Shown: positions 44,525-52,092 of the stretch, piece after piece
Layout: every line of letters starts with the position of its first letter
Numbering within the stretch: position 1 is the stretch's first letter
Source of the DNA: Oscillospiraceae bacterium
GTDB taxonomy: Bacteria; Bacillota; Clostridia; Oscillospirales; Acutalibacteraceae
DNA: 64,000 nt
Assembly (NCBI GenBank): GCA_015066565.1
Contig: SVOB01000001.1
Span: forward strand, 744,001 to 808,000
Direction of reading: 5' to 3'
The notes under the pieces: model-generated
The model's input: the letters and a program-made list of their open reading frames with translations, nothing else
Database searches by the model: none
Told to the model about the DNA's origin: nothing
Translations under genes and position numbers: made by a program

Positions 44525-45985
44525 CTACTCCCCTTTTGTAATATGTTCAAGAGCGTGAGCGACGCCGAACTCCATTATATCGTCATAATAGAAAGCCACT
44601 TTTTCATACATCCCGTAAATCTGGGTAAGGTCTATTCCCCAGAGAGACGTATTTGAAAGGATTTCTCTGATAACGTCGTCGGATTCATAAGCCTTTGTTA
44701 TATCGACAAGGATTTCAAGCGAATCACGGATTTCATATTCGGTCTGTCCGATTGTTCCTATAAGCTTGCCCTCACGCCACTCGCCCTTATAAAAACGGAT
44801 AAGAGCCGCAAGCGAATAGCAAAGACAGGTCGGCGCAACTCCGTTCGCCTTATAGTATTCAACAAGCGAGGTGAGATTCCTGACCCTGAATTTAGAAACG
44901 GAATTAAGCGAAATATCGAAAAGCCTGTGCTTAATAAACGGGTTTTTAAATCTGTTAAGAACTGCAAAAGCAAACTCCTGCAAGCCCTGTTTGTCCATAT
45001 CAATAAACGGAACTATCTCTTCCGAAAGCAGTTTTTCGAGGAAAACGGGATAGTTTTCGTCGCTCATCATTTCGCTGACTGTCTCCTTGCCCTCAAGAAA
45101 GGCGGAAAGCACGCTTGCCGTATGAGCGCCGTTAAGGAGCCTTAACTTTCTCAATCTGTAAGGCGTCAGGTCGTCAACGAACTGAACGTCAAAGCCGAGG
45201 TTTTCAAACGGAATCCGGTCACGGAAGCTCTCGTCGCACTGAATAAAAAACTGTAAAAACGGCTCGCAGACGTCAAGAAGCCTGTCCTCATAGCCGAGCC
45301 TTTGTTCAAGCGTCAGTGTTTCCTCTCTCGGGTAGCCTGCAACAATTCTGTCGACGAGCGTATTCGCAAAGCAACAGGATTTTTCAACCCAGGGAATGAA
45401 TTCCTCCCGAAGCTCCCATTTTTTAGCGTAGGCGAAAACTATTTCCTTTAACTTGTCGCCGTTCTGTTCAATAAGCTCGGTCGGAAGAATAAGAAAGCCC
45501 CTTGAAGCGTCGCCGAGAACCGCCTTGAACCTTGCATAAAGAAGGGCTGTCAGCTTTGCGGGAAAGGTTGACGGCGGCATATCAACAGGCTCGTCATTTC
45601 CGTTATAAACGATTCCCGATTCGGTTGTATTTGAAATAATTAGATTTAATTCCTCGTTTTTCGCAAGGTCAAGAAACTCCATATAATTTCTGTAAGGCGA
45701 AATACAGCGTGAAATACAGGTTATCACCCTGTCCTCGTCAACGGTTTCGCCGTCGTTTATTCCCCTTGTGAGAAGCGTATAAAGACAGTCCTGACTGTCG
45801 AACAGGTCAACCTTGCTGTCACTTCTGGGCTGAACGACAACTACCGAAGCGTCAAGAACGCCTTTTTCGTTAGCTTCGTCAATAAGAACGTCAACAAAGC
45901 CGCGAAGGAAGTTTCCCTCGCCGAACTGAATTATCTTTTCCGGATGTGTTTTTTCTCTTTTATATACTTCGTTTATTTTTAACAT
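44525..45985 (-). CDS. uxaB: Tagaturonate/fructuronate reductase (mannitol dehydrogenase family)
   Basis: 486 residues. NAD(H)-dependent reduction of tagaturonate to altronate (UxaB). The N-terminal domain has the nucleotide site QFGEGNFLRGF (about 21-31), the typical UxaB form; the C-terminal helical domain has the conserved RKLRLLNGAHTASV with the catalytic lysine/histidine region. Forms an operon with uxaC. Specificity for altronate over mannonate is likely from the start motif but not certain. Confidence 0.92.
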   Translation of the reverse strand: MLKINEVYKREKTHPEKIIQFGEGNFLRGFVDVLIDEANEKGVLDASVVVVQPRSDSKVDLFDSQDCLYTLLTRGINDGETVDEDRVITCISRCISPYRNYMEFLDLAKNEELNLIISNTTESGIVYNGNDEPVDMPPSTFPAKLTALLYARFKAVLGDASRGFLILPTELIEQNGDKLKEIVFAYAKKWELREEFIPWVEKSCCFANTLVDRIVAGYPREETLTLEQRLGYEDRLLDVCEPFLQFFIQCDESFRDRIPFENLGFDVQFVDDLTPYRLRKLRLLNGAHTASVLSAFLEGKETVSEMMSDENYPVFLEKLLSEEIVPFIDMDKQGLQEFAFAVLNRFKNPFIKHRLFDISLNSVSKFRVRNLTSLVEYYKANGVAPTCLCYSLAALIRFYKGEWREGKLIGTIGQTEYEIRDSLEILVDITKAYESDDVIREILSNTSLWGIDLTQIYGMYEKVAFYYDDIMEFGVAHALEHITKGE

Positions 45986-46034
45986 AATCTACTCCGTGTC
46001 TTTCAATGGATTACACTATATTTTACCACAAATA

Positions 46035-46075
46035 CAACATTTTGTATATAGTGAATTTCAAGGCGAAAAATGTTG
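46035..46075. promoter_or_regulatory. Inverted repeat in the uxaB/ldh divergent region, candidate operator
   Basis: CAACATTTT (46035-46043) and AAAATGTTG (46067-46075), exact complements 23 bp apart. The right arm overlaps the -35 box of the dehydrogenase gene. A further pair, TTTTACCA/TGGTAAAA, lies outside (46021, 46107). Regulator unknown. Confidence 0.45.
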
Positions 46076-46100
46076 CATTTTATAAAATATATGTTATAAT
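46073..46100 (+). promoter_or_regulatory. Promoter of the Ldh-family gene
   Basis: TTGCAT (46073-46078), 16-bp spacer, TATAAT (46095-46100). Confidence 0.7.
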
Positions 46101-46142
46101 AAAATTTGGTAAAAATATTATTAAACAAAGGAGATTTAAGTT

Positions 46143-47306
46143 ATGCCAAAAGTAGTATGTCCTTGGAACTTAATCACTGACTTCGTAACAGACGCTTTCG
46201 TAGGTTACGGTATCCCGAGAGAAGAAGCCGAAATGTGCACAGACGTTCTTCTTGAGTCGGATAAAAGAGGTATTGAAAGCCACGGCTGTAACAGATTCAA
46301 GCCCATTTACCTTGACAGAATCAAGGCCGGTATTCAGTCCCCCACAACAAACTTTGAAATTATTAAAGAAACCGAAACAACAGCAGTTGTTGACGGTCAC
46401 AACGGCATGGGCCAGGTAATCGGCACAAAGGCTATGCAGATGGCCATCGACAAGGCTAAGAAATACGGTATGGGTATGGTTGTTGTACGCAACTCCTGCC
46501 ACTACGGTATCGCAGGTTACTATACCTCAATGGCTACCGAGCAGGGCTGTATCGGTATGACCGGTACCAACGCGCGTCCTTCGGTTGCTCCCACACTCGG
46601 CACTGAGGGTATGTTCGGTACTAACCCGTTCACCTTAGGCGTTCCGTCAGACGAAGCGTTCGACTTCAACTTTGACTGCGCTACCTCAATTACCCAGAAC
46701 GGTAAAATCGAGTATTACGCAAGAATAGACGAGCCCGTTCATCCCGGCACAATCATCAACATCGACGGCACACCCGTTGAAGGCGACGCAGGCGTTGCTC
46801 TTAAGAAGATTCGTCAGGGCACTGCGGCTCTTACAACCCTCGGCGGTATCGGCGAGGCTCTCGGCGGCTATAAGGGCTACGGCTTCGCTATGTTCGTTGA
46901 GTTCCTTTCATCTGTTCTTCAGGACGGCGCTTACGGCAAGGACCTTGACGGCAAGGACGAAGAAGGCAACATCAGACCCTATCACCTCGGTCATTTCTTC
47001 ATCGCTATCGACACCAACCACTTCCTCGGCGAAGAGCTTTGCAGAAAGAAAACAGGCGACATTATCCGTAAAATCCGCGCTTCGAGAAAGGCTCCCGGCG
47101 AAGAGAGAATTTACATCGCAGGCGAAAAGGAATACGAAATCTGGAAGTCAAGAGAGCCTCACGGCGTTCCGATTAACGAGTCCGTTCAGGGCGAAATCAA
47201 CGCTGTAAGAGACGAATTAGGTCTTGATTACACATTCCCGTGGGAAGAGAACTACACTCCTTATCCCGAAACAAAGAAGATTAAGTCTCATATCGAAAGA
47301 GCTTAA
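46143..47306 (+). CDS. Ldh-family (type 2 malate/L-lactate) dehydrogenase
   Basis: 387 residues of the NAD(P)-dependent malate/L-lactate/L-sulfolactate dehydrogenase family (not the classical LDH fold). Family marks are the region around GHNGMGQVIGTKAM, the catalytic histidine in HYGIAGYY, and TGTNARPSVAPTLGTEGMFGTNPF. It would oxidise or reduce a 2-hydroxy acid such as malate or lactate. Strong codon bias and AAGGAG ribosome site suggest high expression. The malic enzyme follows after 95 bp. Exact substrate not predictable. Confidence 0.9.
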   Translation: MPKVVCPWNLITDFVTDAFVGYGIPREEAEMCTDVLLESDKRGIESHGCNRFKPIYLDRIKAGIQSPTTNFEIIKETETTAVVDGHNGMGQVIGTKAMQMAIDKAKKYGMGMVVVRNSCHYGIAGYYTSMATEQGCIGMTGTNARPSVAPTLGTEGMFGTNPFTLGVPSDEAFDFNFDCATSITQNGKIEYYARIDEPVHPGTIINIDGTPVEGDAGVALKKIRQGTAALTTLGGIGEALGGYKGYGFAMFVEFLSSVLQDGAYGKDLDGKDEEGNIRPYHLGHFFIAIDTNHFLGEELCRKKTGDIIRKIRASRKAPGEERIYIAGEKEYEIWKSREPHGVPINESVQGEINAVRDELGLDYTFPWEENYTPYPETKKIKSHIERA

Positions 47307-47317
47307 CCTTTAATTAA

Positions 47318-47350
47318 AGGGCAGAATATTATCGTATTCTGCCCATTAGT
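47318..47350 (+). terminator. Hairpin between Ldh and malic enzyme genes (weak terminator)
   Basis: GGGCAGAATA and TATTCTGCCC form a 10-bp stem around TTATCG, but only a short mixed T-rich tail follows. Possibly a partial terminator or mRNA-stabilising element. Confidence 0.5.
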
Positions 47351-47401
47351 TCTGTTTAAAAAGTTAAAAAATTATCAAACGAAAGGCAAAAGGTAATTAT
47401 T

Positions 47402-48574
47402 ATGGATTACAGAAAAGAATCGCTTCGCCTTCACGGCGAATGGAAGGGCAAGGTTGAAGTTGTTGCCCGCGCTAAGGTTGACAACAAGGACGCTCTTTCC
47501 TTAGCTTACACCCCCGGCGTTGCAGAGCCCTGTCTCGCAATTCAGGCTGACTACAAGAAGAGCTGGGAGCTCACCCGCCGCTGGAATATGGTTGCCGTTA
47601 TCACTGACGGTACCGCAGTACTTGGCTTAGGCGACATCGGCCCCGAAGCCGGTATGCCCGTTATGGAAGGTAAATGCGTTCTCTTTAAGGAATTCGGCGG
47701 CGTTGACGCCTTTCCTCTTTGCGTCCGTTCAAAGGACGTTGACGAGTTTGTAAGAACGGTTTATCTTATTTCCGGCTCCTTCGGCGGCATTAACCTTGAG
47801 GATATCGCGGCTCCCCGTTGCTTTGAAATTGAAAGAAAGCTTAAGGAAATCTGCGACATTCCCGTTTTCCACGATGACCAGCACGGTACAGCGGTTATTT
47901 GCGCGGCAGCTTTCATTAACGCGTGCAAGATTACCGGCAAGAAAATCGGCGAGTGCAAAGCTGTTATCAACGGCGCAGGCGCCGCAGGTACGGCTATTGC
48001 AAAGCTTCTTATGACTCTCGGACTTCACGACGTTATTCTTTGTGACAGAACAGGCGCTATTTATGAAGGCAGAGACGGTCTCAACCCCGCAAAAGAAGAA
48101 ATCGCAAAGGTTACAAACCGCGGTATGGTTAAAGGCGGACTTGAAGAAGCAATCAAGGGCACTGATGTGTTTATCGGTGTTTCCGCTCCCGGCGTTCTTA
48201 CTCAGGAAATGATTAAGACAATGCAGCCCGACCCTGTTATCATGGCTATGGCTAACCCGACTCCCGAGATTATGCCCGACCTTGCAAAGGAAGCAGGTGC
48301 TTCCATTGTCTGCACAGGCCGTTCAGATTTCCCGAACCAGGTTAACAACGTTCTTGCATTCCCCGGTATCTTCCGCGGCGCTTTGGACGTAAGAGCAAGC
48401 CAGATTACCGAAAATATGAAGATTGCAGCGGCTTACGCTCTTGCAGGACTTGTTGACGACGACAAGCTCAATCCCGAATACATTCTCCCCTATGCCTTTG
48501 ACGAAAGAGTCAAGGATACAGTCGCAGCTGCAGTTGCAGAGGCGGCCCGTAAAGACGGCGTAGCAAGAATCTGA
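47402..48574 (+). CDS. Malic enzyme (malate to pyruvate and CO2)
   Basis: 390 residues, the short bacterial form. Decarboxylates malate oxidatively with NAD(P). Signatures: SLAYTPGVAEPCLAI (about 33-47), FHDDQHGTAVI (metal site, about 158-168), and INGAGAAGTAIA (nucleotide site, about 190-201). Very strong codon bias suggests high expression. With oxaloacetate decarboxylase and the Ldh-family enzyme it forms a C4/C3 acid node. Cofactor preference is unclear. Confidence 0.96.
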   Translation: MDYRKESLRLHGEWKGKVEVVARAKVDNKDALSLAYTPGVAEPCLAIQADYKKSWELTRRWNMVAVITDGTAVLGLGDIGPEAGMPVMEGKCVLFKEFGGVDAFPLCVRSKDVDEFVRTVYLISGSFGGINLEDIAAPRCFEIERKLKEICDIPVFHDDQHGTAVICAAAFINACKITGKKIGECKAVINGAGAAGTAIAKLLMTLGLHDVILCDRTGAIYEGRDGLNPAKEEIAKVTNRGMVKGGLEEAIKGTDVFIGVSAPGVLTQEMIKTMQPDPVIMAMANPTPEIMPDLAKEAGASIVCTGRSDFPNQVNNVLAFPGIFRGALDVRASQITENMKIAAAYALAGLVDDDKLNPEYILPYAFDERVKDTVAAAVAEAARKDGVARI

Positions 48575-48590
48575 GTTTCAAAATAAAAAC

Positions 48591-48625
48591 AAAAAAACCT
48601 CGGTTTAAAACCGAGGTTTTTTATT
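48591..48625 (+). terminator. Terminator after the malic enzyme gene
   Basis: ACCTCGGTTT and AAACCGAGGT form a 10-bp stem with A7 before and T7 after. Confidence 0.9.
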
Positions 48626-48671
48626 TTATAAATCTTTTTTCATATTGTCATCATCGGTAAATTTATTCTAA

Positions 48672-48952
48672 ATCGTAGGGACTGACGACCTCGGCAGCCC
48701 GCAAATATAGATGTTAATTATTTTGGAGCGTCGGGGTCGCCGCTCCCTACGATTGAATTGTGATTTATATTATACCGTAGGGGCGAGCTGTGCTCGCCCG
48801 CCGAATGACATCAAACTAAAACGGGCGACCACAGGTCGCCCCTACGATTATATTTTTAATTCAACTCAAACCGTAGGGACGAGTATTACTCGTCCGTTTA
48901 AAATTCAATGATAATAAAACGGGAGGGCGCAGAGGCCCTCCCCCACGATAAC
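48672..48952. repeat. Dispersed intergenic palindromic repeat, cluster D (largest)
   Basis: Six hairpin units within 280 bp: GGGCTG/CAGCCC, GGAGCG/CGCTCC, GGGGCGAG/CTCGCCC, GGGCGACC/GGTCGCCC, GGACGAG/CTCGTCC and GGGAGGG/CCCTCCC. Edges are CGTAGGG or CCCTACG, with AT-rich 20-30-bp spacers. The rest of the 385-bp gap between the malic enzyme and pspC holds only the terminator. Confidence 0.88.
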
Positions 48953-48959
48953 CTTTTAA

Positions 48960-49157
48960 TCAATACTCAGGGTCGGGCATAACTATCGCAAGAATAATAT
49001 ACGCAATAATTCCCGGTACGCCGGCGAAGAAAGCCGTAAGCAGGGCATAGCCGACTCTTACGAGAGTTGTGTCGATGCCGAAATACTCGGCAAGTCCGCT
49101 GCAAACGCCTGAAAGCATTTTGTCGTGGCCTTTGGTGAGTTTTTTGTTCGTGTCCAT
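48960..49157 (-). CDS. PspC-domain membrane protein
   Basis: 65 residues: a PspC domain with KMLSGVCSGLAEYFGIDTTLVRV followed by one long hydrophobic segment (about 36-58). In enterobacteria PspC is part of the envelope stress response; small stand-alone versions are common in Firmicutes and their role is not known. 11 bp after the M14 gene in the same direction. Confidence 0.92.
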   Translation of the reverse strand: MDTNKKLTKGHDKMLSGVCSGLAEYFGIDTTLVRVGYALLTAFFAGVPGIIAYIILAIVMPDPEY

Positions 49158-49168
49158 AATTAATCTCC

Positions 49169-50845
49169 TTATTTATACGCTTTAATAATATCGTTTATCA
49201 TTTTCACGTCGCGGCTAAGAACTACCTGCTTTGAATTTTTATATTCAACAAGCGCAACGGGAATTTTATATGTGTTCCTGACATATCCGATTATGTAGCC
49301 GTAATCGGCGCCGTATTTGCCGTCCTTTCGGGTTGTCAGACCCTGGGCGTTCTGGATTATGCCGTTAAGCTTTTTAGTGCCTAAAACCTCGTCGTACCAG
49401 CCGTGCATATTAAGATAAATATTCGGCTTGCACTTGGCGATAAACATTTTAAGCGCCTTGCTCTCAACCGCCTTAAAGGTGTTGAAATCCCTGTTCATAT
49501 CAATATGCTTTGCGGTACAGCGTCCGAAAGCCTTTTTCTCGGCTCTTAAGTTGTTCTGACCTGCTATAGTTCCGTCGGGATTTGCGCAGGGAACTATGAC
49601 AAGCCGATAATTACCAAGCTCTTCCGAATGTGAGGCATAATAATTTATAAGCTTATTCGCCTCGTCAACAAGCACCTTTCCGTCACGGTCATATTCGTCC
49701 TCAAAGCCATGAACGGCGAAATCCATAAAGAGAGTTTTTGTATATTTCCCCGTCTTTTTATTGGTTATAATGTAGGCTTCAAGTCTTCTTCCCTGGGCGG
49801 AGGTTCCGTATTCCTCTCTTGTGACGTTTGAATTGTCAAGAGCGAGCTGGGCTGAATTATAATTGAGCTTTAAAGCCTTGTCAATAACCGTTATTGTCTG
49901 GGAGGCATAAAGGTTATCGTAATTCGTTTTGAGCTTAACCGTGGTTTTGCCCGTCTTTACGCCCGTAACCTTACCTGCAGAACTGATTTTCGCAATCTTC
50001 GTGCTTCCGACAGAAAAGGTCGGCTTAACGGTTAAGTCACTACTGCTGACTTTATAAGTAATCTTGTGGTTTGTCGAGCCCTTCTGAACCTTCGTATTTG
50101 AATTGGTAATTTTAATTGTCGTAGGTTTTTTGGTAACGGTTACAGTACAGGTAAGAGTTTTTCCGTCATAAATTTTAGCCTTTATTTTTACTGTTCCCGT
50201 TTTCTTCGGAGTTATAATTCCGCCCGAGCTTACGGTAGCGATACTCTTATTTGACGAGGTAAACGTTCTTCCGTATGCGCTTCCGTTTTTGGTAGCAACA
50301 TTCAAATCGTATTTTTCGCCGACGCCTAAAGCGAGATTATAGGCGTTCAGTTTAATCGAATCGGGCTGTTTTTTGACGTTTACGGTTACCCTGCCAAGCT
50401 CGTTTTCAACGGTTCCAACTGTCGTTTCGCCAGTTTCTTCATCTACGGTTTCGGTTTCGACTATCTCTGAAATAATTAAATCCGCCTTACCGATTTTAAC
50501 GCCTTTTATATTACCCTCGCCGTCAACGGTCAGAATCTTTTCATTAGAGGATGCGAAAACAAATTCCTTTTCGTATTTATCAGTGTTTTTTATAAGGCAA
50601 TAAGAGGTTATCTGCTCGCCGAGGCCGATATTTATACTTGTCTTTTTAAGGTCGAGAGCATAAGGCTCTTCCGGTTCGGTTTCAGGCTCTTCCGGTTTGA
50701 CAGTTACGTCGGAGGTTTGTTCGGAAACGACCTCGCTCGGTGCGTCGCCCGTCGGCTCGGTTTCATCGGCAAATACCGAAAAAGGCAGAATAAACACAAC
50801 CGCCAGAACGGATATTATAAGAAATAATGAAATTTTTGTTTTCAT
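49169..50845 (-). CDS. Secreted M14 zinc carboxypeptidase with Ig-like (Big_2) domains
   Basis: 558 residues. Signal peptide at 1-26 (ends SVFADE), a Pro/Glu/Thr-rich stretch (27-60), three bacterial Ig-like repeats (about 62-325, e.g. VTGVKTGKTTVKL), then an M14 domain (about 330-558). Zinc ligands are HGFE (HxxE) and the histidine of LNMHGWYDE; the catalytic glutamate is in VALVEYKN. It would trim peptides or cell-wall peptides outside the cell. Co-transcribed behind folC and valS, an unusual place for a secreted enzyme. Confidence 0.88.
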   Translation of the reverse strand: MKTKISLFLIISVLAVVFILPFSVFADETEPTGDAPSEVVSEQTSDVTVKPEEPETEPEEPYALDLKKTSINIGLGEQITSYCLIKNTDKYEKEFVFASSNEKILTVDGEGNIKGVKIGKADLIISEIVETETVDEETGETTVGTVENELGRVTVNVKKQPDSIKLNAYNLALGVGEKYDLNVATKNGSAYGRTFTSSNKSIATVSSGGIITPKKTGTVKIKAKIYDGKTLTCTVTVTKKPTTIKITNSNTKVQKGSTNHKITYKVSSSDLTVKPTFSVGSTKIAKISSAGKVTGVKTGKTTVKLKTNYDNLYASQTITVIDKALKLNYNSAQLALDNSNVTREEYGTSAQGRRLEAYIITNKKTGKYTKTLFMDFAVHGFEDEYDRDGKVLVDEANKLINYYASHSEELGNYRLVIVPCANPDGTIAGQNNLRAEKKAFGRCTAKHIDMNRDFNTFKAVESKALKMFIAKCKPNIYLNMHGWYDEVLGTKKLNGIIQNAQGLTTRKDGKYGADYGYIIGYVRNTYKIPVALVEYKNSKQVVLSRDVKMINDIIKAYK

Positions 50846-50856
50846 ACTATCACCTT

Positions 50857-52092
50857 TTAAACATACTCGCCCGCAAGGTAAAACGATCCGCAGATTACAA
50901 CCGCGCCGTCTTCACCCGAATTCTTTTCAGCCTGTTTTCTCGCCTGCTTCGGAGTTGAAGCGACAAAGACGTTTTCACAGTATTTTTTTGCCATTCCGGC
51001 TAACTCCTCCGCCGAAATCGCCCTCGGATTATTCGGGGTAACCGTCGTCACGGATTTGCAAAGCGGAAGAATAATACTCAGGTATTTTTCACAATCCTTA
51101 TCAGCCATCATACCGATAACTGCGTGAATATCGGTTTTAACAAAACTTTTAAGCACCTTTTCAAGAGCCAGCGCACAACCCTCGTTATGACCCCCGTCAA
51201 GAATTGTTAGCGGTTTTTTATTGATAACCTGCATTCTCGCCGTCATTTCGGTCTTTTTAAGCCCGTCCTTTATATTCTTTTCGGTTACGCCTTTAATAAG
51301 CCTTGCGGCTTCAATGGCATTAAGGGCGTTTTCAACCTGATGTTCGCCCGTAAGACGAATTGAATAATGTTTGTTTTTATAGGAAAACTCAGTTCCCTCA
51401 ATACTCTCTTTTGTAATTTTCGCATTTTCAAAATCCGAAATTACAAGGGAGTTGTTCTTTTCTTTTACAGACCTTTTAATCTGTTTTAAAGCGTCAATAT
51501 TTTGTCTTGACGAGGTGACGGTTAAGCCGTTTTCTTTAATAATACCGCATTTTTCAAAAGCGATTTTAGAAACGGTATCGCCGAGCACCTGAGTATGGTC
51601 AAGCGAAACAGAGGTAATAACCGAGCAAATCGGGGTATCAATAACATTCGTTGCGTCAAACCTGCCGCCGAGCCCTACCTCAAGAACTATTATATCACAC
51701 TTTTCCCGTTTATAGCAAATAAAAGCCGCTGCGGTAATTATTTCAAATTCGGTCGGCTGTTCGTCCATCTGTTCAACCGCCTTTTTAACGGTTTCGACAG
51801 CCGAAGCGAAGGTACGCTTTGAAACGGGCTTTGAATTAATCTGAATTCTCTCAAGAAAATCCTTAACATAGGGCGAAGTGAAAAGCCCCGTTTTATAACC
51901 CGCCTCGGTTAAAATATTAGCTATAAAGGTCGAGGTTGTCCCCTTTCCGTTAGTCCCTGCGACATGGACAAAGCGCAAATCTCCCTGCGGATTTCCGCAG
52001 AGAGAGAGCAACTTTTCTATTCGTTCAAGCCCCGGCTTAATGCCGAATTTCAAAAGGGAGTGAACATAGTTTTCGGCTTCGCTGTAAATCAT
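50857..52092 (-). CDS. folC: Folylpolyglutamate synthase / dihydrofolate synthase
   Basis: 411 residues, Mur ligase family. Adds glutamate to folates (and dihydropteroate). ATP site GTNGKGTTST (about 46-55), LGGRFDATN (about 139-147), DHTQVLG and HNEGC in the central and C-terminal domains. ATG overlaps the valS stop by 4 bp; the M14 gene follows after 11 bp. Folic-acid synthesis genes are not nearby. Length is usual. Confidence 0.95.
   Translation of the reverse strand: MIYSEAENYVHSLLKFGIKPGLERIEKLLSLCGNPQGDLRFVHVAGTNGKGTTSTFIANILTEAGYKTGLFTSPYVKDFLERIQINSKPVSKRTFASAVETVKKAVEQMDEQPTEFEIITAAAFICYKREKCDIIVLEVGLGGRFDATNVIDTPICSVITSVSLDHTQVLGDTVSKIAFEKCGIIKENGLTVTSSRQNIDALKQIKRSVKEKNNSLVISDFENAKITKESIEGTEFSYKNKHYSIRLTGEHQVENALNAIEAARLIKGVTEKNIKDGLKKTEMTARMQVINKKPLTILDGGHNEGCALALEKVLKSFVKTDIHAVIGMMADKDCEKYLSIILPLCKSVTTVTPNNPRAISAEELAGMAKKYCENVFVASTPKQARKQAEKNSGEDGAVVICGSFYLAGEYV

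Noticed and set aside
48711-48911. Short open frames within the intergenic repeats, e.g. 48711-48911 and 60278-60577
   Set aside because: They are translations of palindromic repeats, with no ribosome site and no conserved protein pattern.
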